Shown here piece by piece: positions 45,867 through 54,113 of a stretch of DNA of 64,000 nucleotides. Where the stretch lies: the NCBI GenBank assembly GCA_018827375.1, contig JAHJYW010000048.1, positions 62,001 through 126,000 of the forward strand, in the 5' to 3' direction. A program made the position numbers and the translations under genes. The DNA comes from Alphaproteobacteria bacterium (GTDB taxonomy: Bacteria; Pseudomonadota; Alphaproteobacteria; Caulobacterales; Hyphomonadaceae). The notes under the pieces were generated by a model that saw only the letters and a program-made list of their open reading frames with translations, did no database searches and was not told where the DNA came from. Each line of letters starts with the position of its first letter. Within the stretch, counting starts at the first letter, position 1.

Positions 45867-46288
45867 GGGGCTTGATCCTCCTGTAATTCTTCAGAACCAC
45901 AATAGGCGCCGCATCCGGCGGAGCAAGCTTTGACGTTGCGGGAAGACTGACATTCCGTGAAAAAGTGGTAATCCGGCCATTCCCTAGCGGAAACATCTTC
46001 GCGCCATACGGGAGCTGTGGTATAGAGAATATGCCATGCGCGCCGCCGCGGAGCACCAGCTTCAGCTAAGTGTCGCGCCTGTTCATGGTCTGCCATTCCC
46101 ATGCAGGAAAGGCGTTTCAGGACAGGTGCAGGCCGTATGATCCAAACTGCCCGATGATAACGGGCGCATGGCGCTCTTACCCCGCTCCAACCTTCCGGAC
46201 TGCCGCGCCTTGATTAACGCGTGGCAATCAAGCGTTAACGCCTTTCTGCAAAATTCAAGGAAATCAGGCCGAATCGGATTTTTGCACG
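45867..46288. other. Intergenic region before flbT with TTAACGC repeats
   Basis: The 422-bp gap between moxR and flbT holds no ORF with coding character. Two direct TTAACGC copies (46214-46220 and 46235-46241) lie 21 bp apart, two helical turns, 48 bp before flbT. The second is part of a GCGTTAACGC palindrome. These resemble CtrA half-sites but lack the full N7 partner. Confidence 0.4.
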
Positions 46289-46675
46289 ATGCCCTTGAAG
46301 CTTTCCCTGAAGCCCGGCGAGACGTTCGTCGTCAACGGCGCAGTCGTGCGCAATGGCGACCGTCGCGGCGTGCTGCTGCTGGAAAACCAGGCCCGTGTCC
46401 TGCGTGAGAAGGATATCCTTCGCCCGGCTGATGCCACGACGCCCGTGCGCCGCGCCTATTTTGCCGTGATGCAGATGTACCTGCTGGGTGAGGTCGACGG
46501 GCCTGCCTATACGCAGGCTGCTGAAGCCATTGCCGCCCTTATGGCCAATGCCGCCCAGACCGAAGACCGGGCCGACGTGCTCGAGATTTCGGCCGATGTG
46601 GCTGCCGCTGATCTTTACCGGGCCCTCAGCCGCTGCCGCAAACTGATGGCGCGCGAAGCGGCAGAGGCCGCCTGA
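46289..46675 (+). CDS. flbT: Flagellin synthesis regulator FlbT
   Basis: A 128-residue FlbT protein. In Caulobacter it binds the 5' untranslated region of flagellin mRNA and lowers its translation until the hook is built. MPLKLSLKPGETFVVNGAVV, the LLLENQARVLREKDILRP segment and AVMQMYL are characteristic. The usual partner gene flaF is not in this window. The downstream 103-residue ORF overlaps its stop (TGATG). Confidence 0.92.
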   Translation: MPLKLSLKPGETFVVNGAVVRNGDRRGVLLLENQARVLREKDILRPADATTPVRRAYFAVMQMYLLGEVDGPAYTQAAEAIAALMANAAQTEDRADVLEISADVAAADLYRALSRCRKLMAREAAEAA

Positions 46676-46986
46676 TGCCGGACGGAAGCCTAATGACCGC
46701 GCGCGCACGACCCGGCGAGGGGCGTCTAGGCCTCGACGAGGCCATTGCCCGGCTTGAAGCGGGCAAGGGCGAAGGCCTTGTGGTTGATCTTGGTGAGGGA
46801 CGAACAGCCACGGCAAGCGGTCATCGCGGCGACGAGGGTCTGCTTCAGCGGCTGCGCGGGCACCGCATGATGGTGGCGCTCGCCTCGGGCGCGGCTGATC
46901 TCTCCCCGTTTTCAGCCACTTCCGGGGTGTTGAAAGTCGCGCCGCTGGTGCAGGAAATACTCGACGCCGCAGGTCATAGGGATTAG
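46675..46986 (+). CDS. Small protein of unknown function coupled to flbT
   Basis: A 103-residue ORF whose ATG overlaps the flbT stop (TGATG) and ends 11 bp before the MarC gene. The sequence is mixed alpha/beta (LDEAIARLEAGKGEGLVVDL, RGHRMMVALASG) without signal peptide or membrane segment. I do not recognise it. The tight spacing supports a real gene, but homology was not tested. Confidence 0.55.
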   Translation: MPDGSLMTARARPGEGRLGLDEAIARLEAGKGEGLVVDLGEGRTATASGHRGDEGLLQRLRGHRMMVALASGAADLSPFSATSGVLKVAPLVQEILDAAGHRD

Positions 46987-46997
46987 GGGCCTCGCGC

Positions 46998-47648
46998 ATG
47001 ACCCCAGAACTGATCTCCCTTTTTACCGCGACTTTTGTCACATTCTTCGTGCTGATCGATGCCCCAGGCGTGGCGCCGGTGTTTGCAACGCTGACCGCGC
47101 AGGGTGATGCGGCCTATCGGCGACGGATGGCGTTCAAGTCGACCTTCGTTGCGTCGATCATCATGTTCCTGTTTGCGTTCGGCGGCGCCTGGTTGCTCGG
47201 CGCCATGCACATTTCGATTGATGCTTTCCGGGCGGCCGGTGGCGCGCTCCTGTTCCTCATTGCCCTCGACATGGTTTTCGAGAAGCGGACCGAACGGCGC
47301 GAACACCGCGCAGAGGAATTGCTGGAAGGTCACGACGATGCAACAGAGCCGGACGATGTGTCCGTGTTCCCCATCGGCATTCCGATGATTGCGGGGCCCG
47401 GCTCCATCGCGACGGCCATGTTCTACATGTCGCAAGCCACGATGTGGACCGAGAAAGCCGTCGTGTTGTCCGCCATCGGGCTGAACCTGTTGCTGACGTT
47501 GGTGATCTTCCTGATTGCAACGCCGCTCGTGCGCCTGATGGGTGCCAGTGTGGCTGGTGCGCTGACGCGTATTCTCGGTGTTATCCTGGCGGCGCTTTCG
47601 GTGCAGCTGCTCATCGACGGCATCAAGGGCGCGTTCAGCCTCGTTTGA
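46998..47648 (+). CDS. MarC-family integral membrane protein
   Basis: A 216-residue MarC/UPF0056 protein with six predicted helices. The start LFTATFVTFFVLIDAPGVAPVF, the IPMIAGPGSIATAMFYM block and AGALTRILGVILAALSVQLLIDG are diagnostic. Despite the name its role is unknown; the E. coli member is not a drug pump. It is the third gene in the flbT run. Confidence 0.92.
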   Translation: MTPELISLFTATFVTFFVLIDAPGVAPVFATLTAQGDAAYRRRMAFKSTFVASIIMFLFAFGGAWLLGAMHISIDAFRAAGGALLFLIALDMVFEKRTERREHRAEELLEGHDDATEPDDVSVFPIGIPMIAGPGSIATAMFYMSQATMWTEKAVVLSAIGLNLLLTLVIFLIATPLVRLMGASVAGALTRILGVILAALSVQLLIDGIKGAFSLV

Positions 47649-47651
47649 GGC

Positions 47652-48935
47652 CTATTGCGGCGCTTCGAGGCGTGGGCGTCGGCGCATCATTGTGCGGCGT
47701 AAGGTCGATAGCGTCACCCAGAACATCACGAGGCCCGCAGCGGTCAGCCCCATGAACTGCAAGACCAGTTCGCGGGTCCAGCGCACGCCTGTATCGGCAA
47801 TCCGCATGGCCGATGGTCCCATCTGTTTGGCCAGGGCGACCGAGCGGTCGCCGCCAGCTTCGGCAATAAGGCGGATCCGGCGCAGGTCTGCGCTATCCTT
47901 GACCTGTTCGATCAGCGTGATGGCGGCGGCGGGGTCAGTCAGCGAGCCGATACGGTTGATCTGGATGAGATCGGATTCCAGCCGGGCGAGGCCCTTCTCG
48001 TTGATGGCGCCGCCATAGGCCTTGCGGACACGTTCCACCCTGACCTTGGTTGTGGCGAGATCTCCAAAGGCTTCCTCCAGCGCCGGCTTGAGAGCGGAAT
48101 CCGGCAGAGCTGCATCGATGCGGGCGGTCAGGTATTCGGTGAATTCCGGTGTCATGCGCCGCGAGCGGCGAGCGGACTTCAGGATCGATAGCGCGCGGAT
48201 ATTGGCCTCCGCCATGGCGTCCGTCTCGCTGGATTCTGCCAGGCCAATGCCGGTGATTTTCAGGACCATTTCATCCACGCGGTCGCCTTCGAGCCAGCGT
48301 TCGGAATGGTTGGCGAGATCGGCATGGGTGCCGAGCATCGCGAACTGGGCTTCGGCCACAGGGGAGGGCTCGTCCTCAAGGGCTGCGTCTCCAGCCGGTG
48401 ACGGCGCCATGTCTTCCGGCGTTGGTTCGACAGCCGGGGCTTCTTCGACAGGCACGGTCAGCGTGTTCATGTTATGCGCTGCGCCGCTCGCCTCGGCGAA
48501 CCGTTGGCTGACTTCGACAGGTAGCTTGCGCAGGGCGGCCAGCGCAATGCGCTCATCTTCCGTACCCGTCACTTCCGCGTCAGCGGCGGCCATCAGCTCC
48601 TTCACCTCTTCGCGGCTCAGCATTTGCGGCGCGGTCAGCAGGAAGCCGCGCGCGGCTGTGACATCACGGGCCGTCAGTTCGCGGGAGACAATATCGTGCC
48701 AGAACTTGTATTTGTCGCCCGCATTGCGCGGTGCCATCGCCTCGAAGGACTCATCCATGTTGCGACGCGTCTGGTCGATGGCCTCGACAGTTGGTGCATC
48801 AGAGAAGGTGGCGCCCGAAAACGCCGCGCCCAGGATTTGGGCGGCGATCACAGGCATGAGGATCAGCAATGAGTTGAACATCACAGCCTGCATCCAACCT
48901 GAGGAGCGAATTGATCTTTTCCGTCGGCGGGCCAT
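47652..48935 (-). CDS. Two-span membrane protein of unknown function
   Basis: A 427-residue protein anchored by one helix near each end (MFNSLLILMPVIAAQILGAAF and LVLQFMGLTAAGLVMFWVTL). An extracytoplasmic helical core of about 340 residues lies between, with an acidic proline-rich stretch in the middle (EEAPAVEPTPEDMAPSPAGD). Both ends are strongly basic (MARRRKRSIR and TMMRRRPR), which puts them in the cytosol. I do not recognise a characterised family. Confidence 0.75.
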   Translation of the reverse strand: MARRRKRSIRSSGWMQAVMFNSLLILMPVIAAQILGAAFSGATFSDAPTVEAIDQTRRNMDESFEAMAPRNAGDKYKFWHDIVSRELTARDVTAARGFLLTAPQMLSREEVKELMAAADAEVTGTEDERIALAALRKLPVEVSQRFAEASGAAHNMNTLTVPVEEAPAVEPTPEDMAPSPAGDAALEDEPSPVAEAQFAMLGTHADLANHSERWLEGDRVDEMVLKITGIGLAESSETDAMAEANIRALSILKSARRSRRMTPEFTEYLTARIDAALPDSALKPALEEAFGDLATTKVRVERVRKAYGGAINEKGLARLESDLIQINRIGSLTDPAAAITLIEQVKDSADLRRIRLIAEAGGDRSVALAKQMGPSAMRIADTGVRWTRELVLQFMGLTAAGLVMFWVTLSTLRRTMMRRRPRLEAPQ

Positions 48936-49193
48936 GGGGTGGAACCGTTGCGAAAGCTGTACTTTGGACGAGGTTTCATAGAGCGCGGCGTTGGCCTAAA
49001 GATCAAGCCTTGGCCTGCAAATTGCACCGCCTTTGGCGCTCCGGAAGAAGGTTTCGCTGTTCACAATAACATGAAATATACGCAAAAATGGCGCAATTCC
49101 ATGAAAAGATTGGGAATATTAAGTCAGCTTTCCCGATTGCGGTGAATCGCTAGCCGCTCTATATCGGGCCAAACCTGAATGAAGGTGTCTGCT

Positions 49194-49610
49194 ATGAGTA
49201 TTGAACTATCAGACGATTACCGCCCCTCCGATGACGAGGAGTTCATGAACGAGCGTCAGCTGGCTTTCTTCCGCCGGCTGCTCGAGAACTGGAAGGCGGA
49301 CATTCTCGACGGCGCAAAACAGACCATCCATAATTTGCAGGATGAATCTGGTTCGCTCCCTGACATTGTCGACCGTGCCTCTGCCGAAAGCGACAAGGCG
49401 CTGGAACTGCGTACACGTGATCGTCAGCGCAAGCTGATTTCGAAGATCGACAGCGCAATCCGTCGCATCAATGATGGCTCGTACGGTTTCTGCGAGGCGA
49501 CCGGTGAGCCGATTGGCCTGCGCCGCCTTGAAGCCCGTCCGACGGCCACGCTGAGCCTTGAGGCGCAGGAGCGTCACGAGCGCAAGGAACGCACCCTGCG
49601 TGACGATTAA
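49194..49610 (+). CDS. dksA: DksA-like RNA polymerase-binding regulator with reduced zinc finger
   Basis: A 138-residue DksA/TraR-family protein that would enter the RNA polymerase secondary channel and act with ppGpp. The coiled-coil RQLAFFRRLLENWKADILDG and the tip region with DIVDRASAESDK are as in DksA. The globular zinc finger has only one Cys (FCEATGEP), and the other three positions read Thr, Ser and Ala. Such zinc-free forms occur in alphaproteobacteria. The ATG at 49194 has GAAGG 8 bp upstream; 49179 is an alternative. Confidence 0.93.
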   Translation: MSIELSDDYRPSDDEEFMNERQLAFFRRLLENWKADILDGAKQTIHNLQDESGSLPDIVDRASAESDKALELRTRDRQRKLISKIDSAIRRINDGSYGFCEATGEPIGLRRLEARPTATLSLEAQERHERKERTLRDD

Positions 49611-49655
49611 GCGCCTGTCTTCGGGACTGACCTGAAGCGGCTCTGAAACAGGAAC

Positions 49656-49692
49656 GGCGGCCTCCCGGTTTTCGGAAGTGCCGCCGCCTATT
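49656..49692 (+). terminator. Probable terminator after dksA
   Basis: GGCGGC (49656-49661) pairs with GCCGCC (49680-49685), with CCG/CGG pairs inside, followed by a weak T-rich tail. Confidence 0.5.
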
Positions 49693-49966
49693 TATCCATC
49701 TACCCAACGCCGCGGCGATTATCGTGCTGCCTCGTGCGTTAAGGGGATGATCGCATCAAGGTCCGAACACAGGGTTACTTGAATGTAACCATAGGCTTAA
49801 GGCAAGGTCTGCTTGCTTAACGTGACATCCAATTCGGTTAATGTCAGAGGTGATTCCACTGTGTTCGCTTTAGCTAACAACAGCCGCGCGGCGAAAGTCC
49901 TAACCACCCGTTAACTCTATTTGAGGCAAAGTGTATGTTTAACGGACGGGATAACTGATCGCCCCC
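49693..49966 (+). promoter_or_regulatory. Control region of the FliM-like gene with CtrA-like box
   Basis: CTAA-CCACCCG-TTAAC (49900-49915) matches the CtrA consensus TTAA-N7-TTAAC with one mismatch, 52 bp before the gene start. Further upstream is a perfect dyad, GGTTAC-TTGAAT-GTAACC (49773-49790), and several isolated TTAA sites. No ORF of this 274-bp stretch looks coding. Confidence 0.5.
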
Positions 49967-51034
49967 ATGAGCAGGCCTTTGCCATCCACCGCCGATGACG
50001 GATGGGACATGTCTCCAAGGCGTGAGAGCGCCGTCGTGCTTGAAATGCCGACAAGTTTTGAAACATTCGATGCGGTGAAGGAAAAGCCTATCCTGCGCGA
50101 AAAGCTGAGTTCTGCCGAGATCGAGGCACTGCTGCGGCCAGACCTGTCGGACATGGCCCCCGAGCCTGCGCCACCGCCCCCCACAAAAGTGGCCGATCGG
50201 GCGATACCGGATTTTGATACGCCTGCGCCGATGATCCAGCGTACGGATGTGCCTGAAGATGCCCTGCGCGTTGCCGCGCGGCTCTCGCTAGCCTTGCGCC
50301 AAGGCTGTGGCTTGCGCGCGGCGGCCACCGTCAAGGCGGTCTCCGAAGGCACGTTCGCCTCTGCGCTTGTCAGCCCCTCGGCCGATGCCGGGCAGGCGAT
50401 TGCCTGTTTCGCGGCGCCGAATGGCGAGATCGTTGCCATGCTCAGCCTCAGTGCAGAACTGGCCAATGCCCTTATCGAGAGCGCTTGCGGCGGCAAGGCG
50501 GGCGCTTACACACCGCGCGAGCTGACGCCCGTTGATGCGGCCCTGCTGGAGGGGCTCGTGCGCCCGCTGGGTGCCGGCATATCGTCCTCGCTGAGTTTTT
50601 CCCGGATCGAGACCGATGCCGGATTTGCCGCGGCCCTTGCCCGGCCAGGCGCGACCGACGTGATCGATCTTGATATCCGCTTTGAGCAGTCGCGCATGTC
50701 AGCGCGCCTGATCCTGGCCTGCGACGACCTTTTTGAAACCGATCCTGTGCCCGCCAAGGCGCAGGGCGCGGTGCGTGAAACGCCTGTCCACGTCCCTTCT
50801 TCTGCTCCGGTGACGGCAGTCCTGACGGCGCGGATTGCCAGCCTCTCCGTGCCGCTGTCGCGGCTCACCGATCTAAAGGCCGGTTCTACACTGCTGCTGG
50901 GTCTGCCAGCGGACCAGCCTGTCGAGCTTCTCTCCGGCGGGCGGAATGGCCCGGTTGCCGCTGAAGCCCAGATCGGCCGCAAGGGCGCACATATGGCGCT
51001 ACGTATCACCAAGCGCGGCCCAGCCCTGCGCTAG
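49967..51034 (+). CDS. fliM: FliM-like flagellar motor switch protein
   Basis: A 355-residue protein with FliM architecture. An N-terminal LREKLSSAEIEALLRPDLSD segment resembles the EIDALL start of FliM. A proline-rich linker and a CheC-like middle domain (LRVAARLSLALRQGCGLRAA onward) follow. A C-terminal SpoA/FliN-like domain has VPLSRLTDLKAGSTLLLGLP and PVAAEAQIGRKGAHMALRI. It would sit in the C-ring and set rotation direction. Sequence drift is large and no other switch genes adjoin it, so a specialised or second FliM is possible. Confidence 0.8.
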   Translation: MSRPLPSTADDGWDMSPRRESAVVLEMPTSFETFDAVKEKPILREKLSSAEIEALLRPDLSDMAPEPAPPPPTKVADRAIPDFDTPAPMIQRTDVPEDALRVAARLSLALRQGCGLRAAATVKAVSEGTFASALVSPSADAGQAIACFAAPNGEIVAMLSLSAELANALIESACGGKAGAYTPRELTPVDAALLEGLVRPLGAGISSSLSFSRIETDAGFAAALARPGATDVIDLDIRFEQSRMSARLILACDDLFETDPVPAKAQGAVRETPVHVPSSAPVTAVLTARIASLSVPLSRLTDLKAGSTLLLGLPADQPVELLSGGRNGPVAAEAQIGRKGAHMALRITKRGPALR

Positions 51035-51942
51035 ACCTTCTGCGCCTTGCGATTGATATGCGCATCGGCGCCATCGCGGGAGGCCTTCTCTGAGCCGTCA
51101 CCTCTCAGCTCCGCTTCCTTTTGCGCCCAGAGGCGCTTCTGGTAGTTCGTCGAGATAATGTCGCTGACCACCAGCACGAAGATGACGAGATAGAAGCTGG
51201 ACTTGCTCATCGCCTCAATTGTGTAGGTGAACAGGGTGAGGTGGCCAAGATGGGCACCCTCAGTCACCAGCAGCACGCCGACCAGGAAGAGGATGAACAG
51301 TCCAAGCACCTCGTACATCCGGTTTTTCTTGAGGAAATTGGCCACGGGGTCGGCCATCATTGTCATCGCAATGCCTGACACGATGATCGCGATCGCCATC
51401 AGCCAGACCTGATATTCAATCACGGGATGGCCGCTGGCATCGAGGCTTTTGATATTGGCAATCGCCATGGCCGAGAGGATCGAGTCGAACGAAAAGACCA
51501 GGTTCATCGCCACGATTTTCGTAATGGCCTGGGTGACTGATTTTGGCTGTGCACCTTCGGAATGTTCAATAAACTCAACGGTCAGAAGGTGGCTGATTTC
51601 CTTGATCGCCGTGTAAATGATGAACGCACCGCCCGCCATTGTCACGAGGCTCTGGAAGGTGAACTCGCCGCTGATGAACTGTGAGAGCTTCACGCCGAAC
51701 AGGGGTTCGGCGATGGCATCAAACAGGCCGACAATGATGAACAGCAACACGACACGGAAGAGGACGGCCAGACCGATTCCCCAGCGCCTCACCATCGGCG
51801 CCTTTTCCTCGCCGACGCGCTTGGACTCAATCGAGATGTAAAGCAGGTTGTCGAAACCAAGCACGGCCTGCAACAGCAGGAGCATCAGCAGCGTGAACAG
51901 CCCCGATGTCGAGAATACTTCATGGATGACGTCGCTGAGCAT
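51031..51942 (-). CDS. TerC-family integral membrane protein
   Basis: A 303-residue TerC/YkoY-type protein with about eight helices. LQAVLGFDNLLYISIES and VFSFDSILSAMAIAN carry the conserved Asp-Asn and Asp-Ser pairs found in metal-handling TerC proteins (Mn export is known for relatives). A basic hydrophilic tail ends the protein. It converges with the FliM-like gene with a 4-bp overlap. Confidence 0.9.
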   Translation of the reverse strand: MLSDVIHEVFSTSGLFTLLMLLLLQAVLGFDNLLYISIESKRVGEEKAPMVRRWGIGLAVLFRVVLLFIIVGLFDAIAEPLFGVKLSQFISGEFTFQSLVTMAGGAFIIYTAIKEISHLLTVEFIEHSEGAQPKSVTQAITKIVAMNLVFSFDSILSAMAIANIKSLDASGHPVIEYQVWLMAIAIIVSGIAMTMMADPVANFLKKNRMYEVLGLFILFLVGVLLVTEGAHLGHLTLFTYTIEAMSKSSFYLVIFVLVVSDIISTNYQKRLWAQKEAELRGDGSEKASRDGADAHINRKAQKV

Positions 51943-51998
51943 GTCCGCTCCCCCTGTACCTGTCTGCTGGACTTGTCAGGTTAGAGAGCGCGTCGAAA

Positions 51999-52033
51999 CC
52001 GGCAGGGTTCCCTTCCATCTGGAACCCTGCCGG
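51999..52033 (-). terminator. Terminator after the DUF885 gene
   Basis: CCGGCAGGGTTCC (51999-52011) and GGAACCCTGCCGG (52021-52033) form a perfect 13-bp stem with a 9-nt loop. A short T run follows on the minus strand. Confidence 0.75.
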
Positions 52034-52051
52034 CGAGGCGTATTCGGGCTG

Positions 52052-53917
52052 TCAGTCCTGCTGCGTTTCTGCGACCCATGCATCGACATTCTGCTCAAGC
52101 ACAGCGAGCGGCACGGCGCCGTCCCGCAGGACAACATCGTGGAAGTCGCGGATGTCGAAACTGTCGCCAAGTTTCGACTTTGCCTGCTCACGCAGTTCGA
52201 CGATTTTCAGCATGCCGATCTTGTAGGCCGTGGCCTGGCCCGGCATCACGATATAGCGCTCGATGGCCTTCTTGCAGTCGCCCTCGGGATTTGGCGTATT
52301 GTCGAGCAGGTACTGGATCGCCTCTTCGCGGGTCCACTGCCTGTCATGAATGCCGGTATCGACCACGAGCCGGGCAGCCCGCCAGATCTCCATGGCGAGG
52401 CGCCCGAAATCATCATACGGATCAGAGTAATAGCCCATTTCCTTCGGCAGTAGTTCTGAATAGAGCCCCCAGCCTTCGGTATAGGCCGTATAGCCCCCGA
52501 ACTTGCGGAAGCTCGGAATGCCTTCCAGTTCCTGCGCCAGTGCAATCTGCATGTGGTGGCCCGGAATGCCTTCGTGGAAGGCAAGCGCCTGCATCTGATA
52601 GGTCGGCATGTCCTGCATTCGGTAGAGGTTGGCATAATAGGTGCCGGGGCGGCTGCCATCCGGGGCAGGGCGGGAATAGAACGCCTTGCCCGCCGACTTT
52701 TCGCGAAACGGCTCGACCGCCTTCACAATAAGCTCGGCCTTCGGGAAGGTCTTGAACACCATGGGCAGGTCGCCGCGCATCTGGTCGATCGCGGCCGTTG
52801 CCTCTGCAAGGTACTCGGCTTTGCCCTCTTCCGTGTTTGGCTTGAAGAATTGCGGATCGGTGCGGGTAAATTCGAAGAAGTCCTTCAGCGTGCCCTCGTA
52901 CCCGACCTTGGCCATGATGCCGCGCATCTCGCCCTGGATGCGGGCAACTTCCGCGAGGCCGAGATTATGGATCTCGTCGGCGCTCATGTCGGTCGTCGTG
53001 ATATGCTTCAGGCGCATGGCATAATAGGCGTCCGCATCGGGCAGTTTCCAGACGCCGTCTTCTGTTGTCGCGACTTCAGCTTGCGCCTGCATTTCGACGA
53101 TAGCGGCTTCGTAGGCTGGTCCCACTTTTCCGACGAGCGCGGTCGCGGCATCGGCGAGCAGTGTGTCGGCCTCAGCCTGTTTGATCGTGCCGTCCTCAAC
53201 CAGCGCGCCGACCTTGCTGCGGAAATCCTTCATCAGCGGGCTGTCCTCACTCCCGTCGGTCACGGTCGACGTGAAGGGATAACCCGTGAGGACGCTGCGG
53301 GAATCGGAGATGACGTAGTCGTAGACAAAGCGCGGCGGCATGATGCCCTTCGCCGCGGATGCGCGCGAATTGGCAACATTCTGACCAAGGTATTCCGGAA
53401 TGCCGTTCAGCCGCGAGATATAGGCCTCGGCATCAGGCAGGCTGGTCACCTTGTGCTGGTTCACCAGAAAGGCCGGAATGCCTGATTGAACGCCATGCAT
53501 CTGGTTGAAGAGGTATTCGTGATCGCGGAACGGGAACTGGGCTTCGGCATCGGCCAGTTCGTATTCCGCCAGTCGCCAGGAGAGTTTCGCCTGCGGATCA
53601 AGTTTTTCGAAGTCAAAGGACTCCTTCATTTCCGCAACCGTGGCGCGCTGCAGTGCGAGGTCGCCCAGCGCATGCGCATCACTGGCATCATCCCATTGGC
53701 CATAGTTCTCCTTGATGCCGAGATAGGTCTGCGTCATCGGGCTGCGGGCAACCATTTCCTGAAATTTGACTTCAAACCAGTCGTTTAGCCGGGCGCTCTC
53801 GTCCACGGTCACGTCGGTGACGGTCAGCGTCTCCGTTTCGGGCACGCTCGTTTGGGTCGGGCTGGTGCACGCGGCGAGCAGCAAAATAGCTGCGATGGCG
53901 GTGGCGGTACGCATCAT
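52052..53917 (-). CDS. DUF885 peptidase-like lipoprotein
   Basis: A 621-residue exported protein of the DUF885 family, related to zinc metallopeptidases. The signal peptide ends in a lipobox, LLLAAC, with Cys17. The domain carries LAFHEGIPGHHMQIALAQEL, where HEGIPGHH is an HExxH-like zinc motif with an inserted residue, and YTEGWGLYSELLPKEMGYY with the third ligand Glu. Substrates are unknown. The ATG at 53917 with GGAG upstream is preferred over 53950. Confidence 0.92.
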   Translation of the reverse strand: MMRTATAIAAILLLAACTSPTQTSVPETETLTVTDVTVDESARLNDWFEVKFQEMVARSPMTQTYLGIKENYGQWDDASDAHALGDLALQRATVAEMKESFDFEKLDPQAKLSWRLAEYELADAEAQFPFRDHEYLFNQMHGVQSGIPAFLVNQHKVTSLPDAEAYISRLNGIPEYLGQNVANSRASAAKGIMPPRFVYDYVISDSRSVLTGYPFTSTVTDGSEDSPLMKDFRSKVGALVEDGTIKQAEADTLLADAATALVGKVGPAYEAAIVEMQAQAEVATTEDGVWKLPDADAYYAMRLKHITTTDMSADEIHNLGLAEVARIQGEMRGIMAKVGYEGTLKDFFEFTRTDPQFFKPNTEEGKAEYLAEATAAIDQMRGDLPMVFKTFPKAELIVKAVEPFREKSAGKAFYSRPAPDGSRPGTYYANLYRMQDMPTYQMQALAFHEGIPGHHMQIALAQELEGIPSFRKFGGYTAYTEGWGLYSELLPKEMGYYSDPYDDFGRLAMEIWRAARLVVDTGIHDRQWTREEAIQYLLDNTPNPEGDCKKAIERYIVMPGQATAYKIGMLKIVELREQAKSKLGDSFDIRDFHDVVLRDGAVPLAVLEQNVDAWVAETQQD

Positions 53918-54113
53918 GTGAAACTCCGGAATCTGATGAGGTTTATGCAATTTCCACAGTGAGTCTTAACGCTTTTTTCGGATTCGTTAACCTTTGCAGT
54001 GTCAAAGTATGTGGACTAGGATTCCGCTTCGGCTGAGTCGGCCCCTCGCCGTGGAATCAGTGTAGAGTGATCCGGCATGTGAATGATGCTGCCGGTGCAG
54101 GAGACGTAACACG

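Noticed and set aside
45821-46102. A 93-codon minus-strand ORF upstream of moxR
   Set aside because: It overlaps the moxR start, is basic and Cys/Arg-rich as expected of a chance frame, and has no ribosome-binding site.
46214-46241. Sigma-54 promoter before flbT
   Set aside because: The GG and GC dinucleotides are 10 bp apart rather than the required 12.
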